Source: Nereocystis luetkeana
Lineage: Eukaryota; Sar; Phaeophyceae; Laminariales; Laminariaceae
Assembly: GCA_031213475.1 (NCBI GenBank)
Contig: JARUPZ010000012.1
Location: forward strand, 6,174,878 to 6,238,877
Direction: 5' to 3'
Length of the DNA: 64,000 bases
Part shown: positions 9,313 through 19,700 of the stretch, one piece after another
Numbering within the stretch: the first letter of the stretch is position 1
How the letters are laid out: each line of letters begins with the position of its first letter
Translations under genes and position numbers: made by a program
Notes under the pieces: model-generated
The model's database searches: none
The model's input: the letters and a program-made list of their open reading frames with translations, nothing else
Told to the model about the DNA's origin: nothing

Positions 9313-12162
9313 CTAGCCCAACCTCTGTTGAGCCTTCCGGGAGTTGGTGGTTACGGCATCATGCGCCGCCAGCATGTCGGCTTCAGGGGGCCCTGGGACC
9401 AGGTCCCCCTCTGCACCCATGCTCCATTCCAGCCAGGATTCGGGGACGATGCCCTCCATCGCTTCTTTTGTCACGCCCCACGTGTCCCTGATCTCTCGCA
9501 GGCTGCCCCCGAGCTCAGCAATGATGCTCGAATGAGGGAGACCCCTCTTTACCCTGTCTCCTAGCGGGCCCGTGAGGTCTGCTAGAACCTCCGGCAGGAT
9601 GCCCACCCTACTCCCAATGGAGGCAGACATTCGCCTCGCTTCCGTCGACGGCAGCCCTAACCCTCCTGCTCCTGTAGAAAGGCGTGCTTGGGCTTGTTGG
9701 TAGGGTTTTAGAGTCAGTTGGCTGGCCGGGCACCCCTCCTGGAAAAACGACTGTGCGTCCGCCGCTCCCGGTAGCTCTAGGATATTTTCGTAGGCCCACT
9801 GAGCCCCGTTGTCGGCCCTTCGGCATGCTTCGAGTGACAGCCCCGGGTCCAGAGCCCTTTCGAGGTAGCCCGTCCGCTGCCCGAGGGATTCGACGGTGAT
9901 GAGGGCCGCCGCTTGCTTGTCTGGCATGTTAGCGAGGCAGCGTGGAAGGCGGTCCGCGCCTCCGTCCCTCACTACCTCCATTGCTCGCCCCAGCACGTAT
10001 TCATTCGAGGCGATCGGGACACCCACCACCGTCACCCCTCCTTCGTCTGCAATGCGGACGTCAACGCTCTCCAGGAGCGATATCTCCTCCGCCGTCGGGA
10101 CGTGTCCTTTGGGTGGTAGTGCTACGGTCTTGGCGGGGTTGACCACAATGCCGATGTCGTCTAGCTCTCGCCGGAGGAAGGCAAAAGCTCTAGTCGTGTT
10201 GGCCGTGACCCCCATAAGGCCGAGAGATACATCGTCGATGTAGGCGAAGGCTTCCACTCCTTCTCCTTCGAACTCCTGTCGGAAACGCTTCAGCCCTGGT
10301 CCCATGGGGTCCCCTTGCTGGACGCCGCTGGAGCAGGCGATCGTCCTGGTCTCCCCTGAGTCCATCCGGAAATACACGTCGGCGGGTCTTGTGCCGTAGC
10401 ACTTCGCCACAAACGGCGTGAGTGCTGGAACGCAGTTGGCCGCCTCTTCAAGCACCGCCGTCCGTTTAACCGTGTTGAAGGCGTTGGAGCAGTCCGTTAG
10501 GACGACCCAGTTGCCCGTCTCGTGTAACGTCCTAGCCCTCAGTCCCACATGCTCCATTCCTCCGGGTACGGCGACCCCAAACTGCCTCACCTCTCGGTTG
10601 ACCTCCCCCAACCGCGGCCGCCACTGTCGCATAGCCCCCGCGGCGATGAGCCGCCTCCATGTCATGCCCACGCAAACCGGCCGGCACTTTTCCCCCAAGG
10701 CAGTGAGGCTCGACTGCAAGAAGAGCTGCCAGAATTCTGGCGGGAACGCGTCCGGCTCGTGGACGATTCTCCGCCAGAAGGCTGTCATGCCCTTTCCGAA
10801 CTCTTCCCGCCCGATGTCGGTGTGGATGATGGATTGCAGGTGCGCAAAGCGTTGACCATCGTTTCCGGGGCCTGAAAGGGCACTGCGGGAGCTGATGACG
10901 TCGAAGAGCACCTCGGAGGCGTACTCATCGTCAGGGCGCCACGGAGGGGCGTTTCCGTCTTCCACCTCGGTGGCGGTCGCCAACACCGCAGCCGCCGCCG
11001 CCGCGGACACTGCGGCGCGATCTTCGGAGGGGAACTTGGCCACCAGTGTGCTCCACGTCGTTTCGTTTCCAGCTGATCGTGGCTCTGCTAGCAGGTTGCG
11101 AGCTGCCACTTTGACCCCTCCTGCGTGGCGACACGCCGACGACGCCCGCTCAAGCTTCGTCTCCTCCGAATCTTCTTGGGCGGCATCCCGTCGCCTCAGG
11201 TCCCCTCCCCTGGTGAATGCTATCAGCCATGGGAGCAGGAGTACTATATCCCCGCTCTCCATCAACGCAAACCTCTGTCGCCTCTTGATTCGGCTGTCCG
11301 GTGAGTGGAGCAGGGCTGGAATGAGGTACCATAGCTTGATCACCCGCAGGAGCGAGTTCGGCGTCGCCGACTCTCGGTTCGGCCTGTGCTCACCCATAGC
11401 GTGGTTGAGGATGCCGAACACGTGAATGCTAATGCGCGCGTGTGCGCTAGCCAACTGCGGTTGCACTGTTTTCCCGGTTGCGAAACGTGAGCCCAGGTCA
11501 TCCGAGGAAACGGCATCAAGTGGTGGCCCTATACCCAAGCTGTTCTGGTCCCACCCGTACCAAAGCCCCCGGCTGCGAAGGTCCTCGTCACCTATGGTCC
11601 CCCCTCCCATCCTCGCGGCCCGATTACGAAGCCCCGGGTCCGCTTGGACCGCTGCCTGCAGTGCTTCCCGTCTTGGATGTTGTGCCCCGCAGTTGGCTGC
11701 TGGGCAGCGGAGAGGTGCCGGTGCTGCGCCTCTCGCAAGGGCCTCCACCACACAACGGGCGTGAAGCACGTGGCGCCCTTGTCCACATGGAAAGCGTACC
11801 GCCCGGTGCCCTAGTTGTAGCGTTACACCGCAGACCCTGCACGCCACTTCCCCTGTGGTGTCGCCAAGGAAGGCCCTGGGGCGCGTCCCGTTCCCGGGTC
11901 TCCTCCCCGACGCCCTGGGAGATCCTCCGGTTGGACCCTCGTCGTTTGGCATCCCGGACCCCCTGTCGTCCATTGCGGCTCCTCTTCCTCCACTTCTTTG
12001 GCCCGTCTCTCTCCCTTCTCTCCCCCCTCTTCCCCCCCCATTCCGCGGCCCTCCCGTTTCCGGTTCTCCTCTACCCTCACTATCTCTCTCCTCTCTGGTA
12101 GGTTCGCTCCTGGTACCCCTCCCCACTCCCTCCGCTTCCCCCGCCTCCCTCCCTCCCTCCAC
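9313..12162 (-). pseudogene. Non-LTR retrotransposon reverse transcriptase with RING-like finger
   Basis: 949 codons. Residues 108-158 hold a RING-H2-like cluster (C108, C111, C126, H131, H134, C137, C153, C158). The reverse transcriptase core lies around residues 480-760: motif A LTDCSNAFNTV with catalytic D557, motif B SGVQQGDPMGP (Q615-P619 region), motif C AYIDDV with D643-D644. All three catalytic aspartates are present, so the RT core itself looks intact. The thumb and connection follow to the TAG at 9313-9315. The codon after the TAG continues in the same frame into the endonuclease region, so the stop truncates a protein of about 1,265 residues. The role would be target-primed reverse transcription of the element RNA. 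The start at 12162 is only the first available one; the true N-terminus is probably in the overlapping ORF1-like frame. Confidence 0.82.
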
Positions 12163-12997
12163 CCCGCCCCCCCCCCTGTCCCCTCGCTTCTCTCGCCCCC
12201 CCCCCCGCCCCCGCTCCTCCCTCCCACCCCCTGCCTGCTGACGAAGGTGGCGTACTACCCCCTCTCCCCGCTCTGATCGCTTCCCCCGCTCCTCCCGCTC
12301 CCCTTGCTGCTCCCGATCCCCCCGCTCCCTCCGCTCCCTCCGCTCCCTCCGCTCCCTCCGCTCCCCCCGCTCCCCCCGCCCCCCTCACTTCCTCCACTCC
12401 CTCCGCTCCCCTCGCTTCCTCCACTCCCCCCGCTCCCCCCACTCCCTCCGTTCCCCCTTCACCCCCCGCTCCCCCCGATCCCTCTGTCCCCCCCGGTCCC
12501 CACGCTTCCCCTTCTCCCTCCGCTCCCCCCACTCCCTCCCCCTCTCCCCCCTCCCCCGTCCTGTCTGCTGAAGAGGGTGGCGCACTGCCCCCCCGCCTGG
12601 CGTTTCGCCCCGTACTCGCGTCGGCCCCTCTCCCTGCACTGCTTCCTCGTGGACCCCTCCCAGAACCTCTCGATCGGCCTCGTCTACCCCTTGCGATCGC
12701 TCCCCCCTCCCTCACGTTGGTTGGCACTGTCGGTTCGGGGGTTGTCGACGCTGCCTCGGACCTTGTCCAAGGCGTTCTGGGTTGTTCTGCTGGCGTGGTA
12801 TCCCGGCTTCCCTCGTTTTGGTGGCTCTCTGAGATACGCGGAGCTGCGCGTTCTTGCTCCAGCTGCCCTCTCCTCATCGGATCTCTGTCTAGCGCCGGCC
12901 CCATTGCTCCCGGCGAGGGCGCCGCCTCCACCGGAAAGGGAGGGAGCGCGCTGCTTTCCGCCAGCGCGTTTTGAACGCCCAGAGTCCATCTCGTCAA
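12080..12997 (-). pseudogene. Retrotransposon ORF1-like Gly/Glu/Ala-rich region
   Basis: A 305-codon frame (open upstream to 13075 without an ATG; the in-frame stop is at 13076-13078). The N-terminal third is mixed (ECEERLTRWTLGVQNALAES). The rest is low complexity: RGRRGRSRGSGRGPRGSSAG, then GGAGG/GAEGAEGAEG repeats, bracketed by two copies of a GGS-x-PPSSA-x-R-x-x-E-GG module. The Gly/Glu part corresponds to the CTCCCTCCG-type minisatellite of the + strand. It overlaps the start of the RT frame by about 80 bp in another frame, so a frameshift probably separates what was one polyprotein or two overlapping ORFs. The basic RG-rich part could bind nucleic acid. Confidence 0.5.
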
Positions 12998-13611
12998 GCG
13001 TTCCTCACACTCAGCGTCGAGGCCCGCTAAGTATTCTTGAATTCTTGAACATGGTGCCCAATGTAGAGCCTCCGGTTAGTTAATCGAAGCAGGACATCCT
13101 GCGATCGAATCCCGAGCGCGGCGAACCGCGTACGGTAGCGGCCGACGGCCACTTCCCATTCCCAAGAAAGCGTGGGAAATCAAGCTAGGCCGCTTGAGGT
13201 AGGCCCGGGGTATCTATTGTAGAATCTGATGACGTAAAACACATTAAAAGTGGCTATCAATCGAACCTGAATACTTGACAAAATTATGCTAATAGCGCAG
13301 TCCCTCTTTTCATTTATTTGCCTTCGTACAATGTTGCTGGGCACTATTCATTTCAGAAGGACAAAAAAGCTCAACACAATGTGTCGAACTCCACCGATCT
13401 CATCCAGTCGATTCTCCTTCCCTGCGGATACTCAATTGGAATACGCACTTGCTTACATACAGCAGTTCCACCCTTCACCCAAGTACTACTGCTGTACCCG
13501 CGATGATGCCAATCATCGGGTTAAACAATGCTCTATGTTACATTTTACTACTTGAGTCAGGCTATATACGGGATAGAGAGGTAGCGCCTGAACCTTCAGA
13601 GGTTCCTCGCT

Positions 13612-13701
13612 CCCTTTCAGGACAGCAGTCCCGTTTTAGGGACACCCTACTTGAAATGTGAGGGGTTTGTCCCCAAAATGAGACTGCATTTCTAAAAGAG
13701 C
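13612..13701. mobile_element. piggyBac-like MITE, degenerate
   Basis: CCCTTTCAGGACAGCAGTCC and TTTGTCCCCAAAATGAGACT..TCTAAAAGAG; the TTAA flanks have decayed. Confidence 0.7.
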
Positions 13702-13839
13702 TCCATACCTCAAACCCAAAAACTGATCGTGAGAAAAGCTAAAAAAAGATGCAAAACCCGTTGGACCAAATCGAATCCCAACGCCTAAGTTTATCACGAA
13801 AAGCGAACGTGAAAACATGTTGGTACACGCCAACGTGGA

Positions 13840-14145
13840 GGTGTTCACATTTGACGTCGTCGAAGACACGGGTTCGAATCTCATTCCGAACGTTTTTTTT
13901 TTTTTTTAATAGAAACACGTGCATGCGCGTGGGTCATCCCTAGAAATGCACCCCCCCCCTGGTTCCCCAGGTATTGAAACGAAGCGGGTATAGGTCAACG
14001 TACGGCCGTCGTATACGGTACCGACGTCCCAAGTATCCTGCCGTTCAGAGGGGGGGAGAGCGTTAAAAGGATTATAGCCGGGGCTGGGTTAGTCGCACGG
14101 CCTTTTACCTTTTACCCCTGTAGCTCAGTAGGCAGCACCTTCGCA
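13840..14145 (+). repeat. tRNA-derived SINE-like repeat
   Basis: A pol III B-box-like GGGTTCGAATC (13870-13880), then a T-run and a body containing GGTTCCCCAGGTATTGAAAC and GTATACGGTACCGACG, then the A-box-like TGTAGCTCAGTAGGCAGCAC (14120-14139) of a second, truncated monomer. The body is shared with 59880-60110. Confidence 0.65.
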
Positions 14146-14277
14146 CAAACCAGACAGAAACAGAGAGACAGGCAGATATATTTTTCTGGCCAAAAAGTGC
14201 TGGCGTACGAGTAAGAACCTCCGCCGTGGCGCGCGTAATCTTCACAAGCCCATTCGCTGGTGTATCGGACCCTTTAG

Positions 14278-14393
14278 TATTACGGGGGGCCATATTAATA
14301 GTAAAATAGGACCAAATATTGTTGGTAAAAATTGGGAACTATGTAGGTTTTTGTGTGTACCGTAGGTCCTATTTACTATGGTCCCCCGTAATA
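14278..14393. mobile_element. TA-type palindromic MITE
   Basis: Same family: TATTACGGGGGGCCATA start, CCAAATATTGTTGGTAAAAA core, CTATGGTCCCCCGTAATA end. Confidence 0.88.
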
Positions 14394-15617
14394 ATAGCTC
14401 ACAGGAGTCTCTGAAAAAAATCGGTCGTTGGGTACGGTATAGAGCTGCCCCCCACAGGCAACAAACGATCACAAATCAGCAGTGACACTTGCGAGCCTAT
14501 CTATCCTGCATGCGGTGCAAATGCGGGCATAGTACGTACCACTCTGGGCGTAAATATAAGGAACATTTATACATTAATATCAACATCAAAATATCCTTAT
14601 ATTTACGGCCGAAGCGGTAACTAAAATCAATAATACTCACCAGGTCACTTGGTACACCAATGGTACTAATAATTGCAAAGATACCTTCATGTGATGACAA
14701 AGTGCTTGCCCTCAAGGTATACGTAGAGAAAAGCTAACGGCCAGCCCGTCGTAAGCTAACGACCGGACAGCGAAAAAGAAAAAAAGTCACTCGTCCACCT
14801 CAGCTTTTTCGACTATAATTACTACTCGTATATACGCACGCACAACAGGAGCATATCCTTCTACACAACCGGCAGACACGCGAGAGTGAAACGACAGAAT
14901 TGCGTGGTGCACCCAAAGCAGACACACTAAAGTCCAACAGCTCCAATGCACATATCATGCCACGTGTACAAGTGCGTGTAAACAAAAAACGATGCTGCTG
15001 CTGCCGCCGCCGCCGCCGCCGCTGCTACTGCAGTAGTGCGGCCGCTGTTTCCTTTCCTTCACATATCCTTCGTACCTACCTGTCTCCCCCCCCCCCTATG
15101 CACTCCATCTCGCCCCGCCCTCCCCCGACCCCCCTCTGCCCACCGTCTTGCAAACACCAAAACCCCCCCAACTATTCCCTCCAAACCCCGTTGATCTCTC
15201 AGAGGGCCTTGCGAAACGTCATAGTTTTTGCGTGGGGAACGGGCTACGAAAAGCACGCAGATCGTTAGGGAAGACCCCCCCCCCTCCCCTCCCGCCTCCG
15301 CCCCCCCTATTATAGATAGGTTGGGTTGGCGTCGGTTGGCAACGACACTGTAAAACATGCCACTCACTGCGTGAGCTAGACAGCCAGGGTACCGTCTTTT
15401 TTTTTGGGGGGCGGTCGGTCACAGCTTGTTGTCGAGTTATGATAGATCGTTCGTGCGAGGTGAACAACCTTAACTCCACACTAGTGGGAATGATCGTATC
15501 ACGTAAGTGTTCATGGTAAGGCACCCAAGAGGCAGTTACATAGTACTCCCATTGCTGTCTCTGGAAATGCCTACACCGGAAATTAAATCAACTCATTGAA
15601 GCTGTCCTCCACATCAA

Positions 15618-15844
15618 GTCCGCCTCAAAGGCGGTTCTTAGTAAGACGCAGCTCACCCTTCATGCGACTCGCCAGACACCTCACGGCGCTTTGCGCTTGG
15701 TGCAAGCAATGTCTGCCTGGTCGGTGAAAACCCGACATGCTCCGTCCCGGCATTGTAGGGATGCGAGGGTCTATGGTCATACGACTACGGCCATGCATGA
15801 GAGATGGAGTACATATCTCCTATCGAGTACCCCCCCCCCCCCCC
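15618..15844 (+). repeat. Poly-C-tailed dispersed repeat, family 1
   Basis: GGCGGTTCTTAGTAAGACGC, CAGCTCACCCTTCATGCGAC, GTCCCGGCATTGTAGGGATG, ACGACTACGGCCATGCATGA and finally GAGTAC followed by poly-C. Confidence 0.75.
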
Positions 15845-16005
15845 TACCTCCCCCCGCCCTATGGCCACAATCAAAAACAATATCTTACTCGCACGCAGAA
15901 AAAAAAGAATCTGCCCTATCGTGAGTGACTGAATCCAATTTCATCACTATCACCATCGCCATCCCTACCATCACCACTATAACACCATATATTTTTCTAC
16001 CAATC

Positions 16006-16330
16006 TCAACGCCTATTATTTCCAAGGGTCAACGCCACCGCTGTCGCCGCCGCCGCCACTGCGGCAACAGCAACAGCTGACGACGCCACCAGAGCCCCCC
16101 ACCCCCTCCATTCTTCAAGCACCCCGCGTCGACAATAGTCACCCCCCCCACCCCCGCCCCTCCCCCCCCGACCCCCCCCACCACCGCCTCCAGCGGCAGC
16201 GTTGGCCCCGAGCGTGTAGCCCAAGGCCATCGCATAGAGACGGGCATCGACTTGGAACCCGGATTGGGCGAACGCATCGAGACCGCTCTGTAGCGACTTC
16301 GCCGGCAGCCTCCGTAGGGTGATGAATTCC
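16006..16330 (-). CDS. NUDT5: Nudix gene exon 5 with Gly-rich linker and hydrophobic tail
   Basis: 325 nt from a CATCCAG acceptor to the stop at 16006-16008. The first 42 codons are family-like (EFITLRRLP, LDAF, VDARLYAMALGYTLG). A poly-G-type coding run then gives a Gly/Arg stretch, followed by GVLEEWRGW and an Ala/Val-rich hydrophobic segment ending NNRR. A slippage frameshift in the G-run cannot be excluded, so the tail is less certain than the rest. Confidence 0.82.
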
Positions 16331-19300
16331 CTGGATGGTTTTGTTTGCGGCAGGGGGGGGGGGGGGGGGGAGGGGGAGGAGGAGGGATGGCGGATGGAGG
16401 GGTGATGAGAGGGGCTGGGGTTCGAGGGGGAGTACTCGATTGTCATGCATGGCCGTAGTCGTACGGCCATAGACCCTCGCATCCCTACAATGCCGGGACG
16501 GAGCACATCGGGTAGTCACCGTCCAGGCAGACATCGCCAGCAACACGCGCGAAGCACCGTGAGGTATTCAGCGAGTCGCATAATAGGTGAGCTGCTGCAT
16601 CCTATTAAGAACCGCTTGTGAGCCGGGCTTTCTTGCATACGGATGACGGTGTCGACTTATTTATTTTTTCCCGGGGGGTGGGTGGGGAGTGTAGGGGACA
16701 TGGGGGGGGGGGGGGCTGGAGTGCGAGGGGGGGTGGGTGAAGGGGGGTGATTGAGGGGGGGGGGGGGGGGGTACTCATGACATGCGTGCCCGTAATCGTA
16801 TTACCGTAGACCCTGGCATCCCCACAATGCCGGAACGGAACATGGGGGTGGGTGACAGGGTGGGTGGGTAATGAGGGGGTGGGTGAGAGGGGGGGAGAGT
16901 GAGGGAGGGGTGGGAGGGGGGGGTGTGGAGGGAGGCGGTGTTGGGTGGGCGGGTGGAAGAGGAGGATGGGGGTGGTGTGGCGTGAGGAGAGTGGGGGAGA
17001 GCAACGACCGCAACCACCGGTCAGGGGCACTGTTGAGTACTTCATACAACGAGACACGAACTTCGCATTTTCGGGGAAGTTTCTCCGAATCCCGGGTGAA
17101 GGGTAAGACCAGTTAACGCCTTCATGGGCTGCACTCCCGTTGTGAGGACAATTTACTTAGAATTAGAGTCAGATTTAGGTTGCTGTACAGTTAGTCCAGC
17201 GGAAAAAAAACAGTCAAAACGCCTCCTCTTGAACCGCATCCAAATTTTTAGGGGAACAGCCTTTTTTAGTCTTCCTCGAACTCAGAATCGGATCATTCTC
17301 GCGGAAATAATAGTTCGAAGGGAAATCTCGACAGCAGGATGATGCTCGCCGCCGATCGACCTGCCCTTTTGACAGCGAACAGGCAAAACTACACAGTCTA
17401 CAACTTAAAATACCACCGTGCTAGGACATGAAAACATTGCTATCCTTCTTCGCACCCTCTTTCCCCTCATCTCATCCCCTCCCCCCCCCCCCTCTTCCCC
17501 CTCCTCCTCCCTCGGCGCCTTCTCCACTCCCCCCCCAAAAAAAGCGCGCGCCCTCCCCCCTCCCCCCTCCCCCCTCCTCCCCCGGCCTTCTTGTCCGCTC
17601 CCCCCCCCCCCAAAAAAAAGCGGAACCATTTTAAGCACAAAAATGAAGCCACATAAAACGATGGGAATGAATAAGCACAAGAACACGCCCAAGCACAGCG
17701 AGATGACACCAATACACACACACAAAATTCACACAAGCACACACCAACACGAAACACAAATACCTGGCATACACAAAAATACACACAACCAACACACACA
17801 CACAAAAAAAAAAAAAAAACATACCTGTACGCACAAAAATACACGCACTCGTACAAACACGTACCTGGTACACTATTAGTAGTAGATATTCCCATAAAAT
17901 ACACCCACAAAATACACATACAACACACCGAAAAAACTGTTTCTCACCCGTCTTCCGGGAGGGCCTTCGGATTCTGGTTCTCCTCTGAGTCGCCGTTCAC
18001 CTCGACGGTAACAAACCTGAAAAACAAAACAAAACAAAAAATGGGCGATTGACATTGTCAGCATTCCCGGCGCTTCGCCACTACCAGTTTATACTGGCAG
18101 CATATATCAGAGTACGTACACCCGGCACCCCAGCACCTCCCAATGTACACTATGCAGGTGTACACGTTCAAAGTAGTTCATTGTCGCAGCGGCATTAACG
18201 GCACCAGGTACGTACCAGGTATCATTTTGTAGTGCGAGCACTGGTGGTGGAGGTAATGGATGCGTATACAGGAGAAAAAAGGAGGGAGGGGGGGGGGGAG
18301 AGGGGGGGAGGAGGGAGGGACGGAGGGAGGGAGGGAGGGAGGGAGGAATGGGAGAACAAAAACAACGACGACGAGGGCGACGACGACGGGAAAAACAACA
18401 ACAATACCGAGACCTCCCGACCCACTCCCTGCACCCCCCTTCCCCTTCCCCTCCCCCTCCTCACCCACGACCCAATCACTCATCCACCACCCCGCCCCCC
18501 CCCCCCCCCCCCCCCGCTCCCTCCTGCACTCCATCCCTCCCCCTCTCTTTGATAACTCACCGCATGTTGGCATCGGTCATTCCCGGGTCGCACGGTAAAA
18601 TCGGCGACACGCCCACCACCTTCCCAGAGAAACCCGTCTCCTCTAGCAACTCCCGGACGGCCGCCGCGGTGGCATCCTCCCCCGCGTCCACCAGCCCCGC
18701 GGGGGATTCCACTACCTGGTAAGGCGGGGGGGGGGAGGGGGGGCATGAGCGACACGCGCAGGGTGTTCTTAGGTGGTGGTGGTGGTGGTGGTGGTGGTTG
18801 GGTGGTTGAGGGGGGAGGGGGGGGTGTACTCATGCCATGCATGCCGTATTCATATGACCATGGACCCTCGCATCCCTACAATGCCGGGACGGAGCACGTC
18901 GGGTTTTCATTTCACCGACCAGGCAGACATTGCTCGTACCAAGCGCGAAGCGCCGTGAGGAGTTGATCCATTCGCATGAAGGGTGAGCTGCTGCATCCTA
19001 CTAAGAACCGCCTGTGAGGCGGACTCGCATACGGATGACACCTTCGAATGAACGTATTTGTATCCTGGTGTAGCCACTTCCGGAGACAACAGTGGGTGTG
19101 CTACGTATCTGCCTCGTGGGTGCCCTACCATATACACACTGCGTGATACGATCCTTCCCCTTGTGTGGAGTTAAGGACCCCCACCCCGCTAGCCGTAGCG
19201 ACCGCCAAAACAAAAAACGGTAAAGGGGTAGTCAAGCTCAAGCAGTGAGAAGCGTGTTTCACAGCGTCGTCGTCAGTCGACGCCAACCCAACTTGCATAC

Positions 19301-19667
19301 AAATATAAAACCATACCAGGTACACGAAGTACAAGAGGGGGAGGGTTGATTCTCTGGTCCTGCTGGTGGTTGTGCTGGTGGTGGTTAGTTTTGGAAATGG
19401 TGGTTGTCGTTGGTGTTGGTGACGCTGCTGCCGCCGCCAGGCCTCACCGGCGGCAGCGAACGGGAAAACCAGACCAGGGGGGGGGGGGGGGGAACGCACT
19501 GCTTGGGTTTTTCAGGTACTCCTACCGCGACTCTCGACGATGCTGTTGCTGTTCTGCTCCTGCTGCTGTTGCTGCCTGTGCTGCTACTGCTGCTGCCTGT
19601 GCTGCTACTGCTGCTGCTGCTGCTATTGCTGACTCTGGTCCTGCTGCCGCTGCTGCTGTTGCTGCTG

Positions 19668-19700
<33 letters not shown>

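Larger units (their letters stand above)
8365..13075 (-). mobile_element. Decayed non-LTR retrotransposon with RING-like finger, RT and restriction-like endonuclease
   Basis: Reading on the minus strand there are: a Gly/Glu/Arg-rich ORF1-like region (12997-12080, open back to 13075), a long frame with a RING-like zinc finger and reverse transcriptase (12162-9313) and, in the same frame past one TAG, a region with a Cys/His knuckle and restriction-like endonuclease (9309-8365). No LTRs, integrase or protease were seen. A single RT followed by a Cys/His motif and RLE is the layout of early-branching non-LTR elements (R2/CRE/NeSL type). The 5' and 3' ends, target-site duplication and tail were not identified. 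It is interrupted by a frameshift around 12080-12162 and an amber codon at 9313-9315, so this copy is probably non-autonomous. Confidence 0.8.
13080..16005. other. Intergenic stretch filled with short repeats
   Basis: Between the retrotransposon and the last exon of the Nudix gene. Contains a degenerate piggyBac-like MITE (13612-13701), a tRNA-derived repeat (about 13840-14145), a TA-type MITE (14278-14393), a (CCG)n run (about 15004-15022), poly-C runs (15086-15097, 15276-15287, 15831-15844) and a poly-C-tailed repeat (about 15618-15844). No gene was recognised. Confidence 0.5.

Noticed and set aside
11478-13083. Pro/Leu-rich + strand ORFs opposite the retrotransposon
   Set aside because: Shadows of the GC-rich minus-strand frames and of the CTCCCTCCG minisatellite.
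13066-13115. tRNA-like GATCGAATCCC with upstream GGTTAGT
   Set aside because: The T arm does not pair and no acceptor stem forms.
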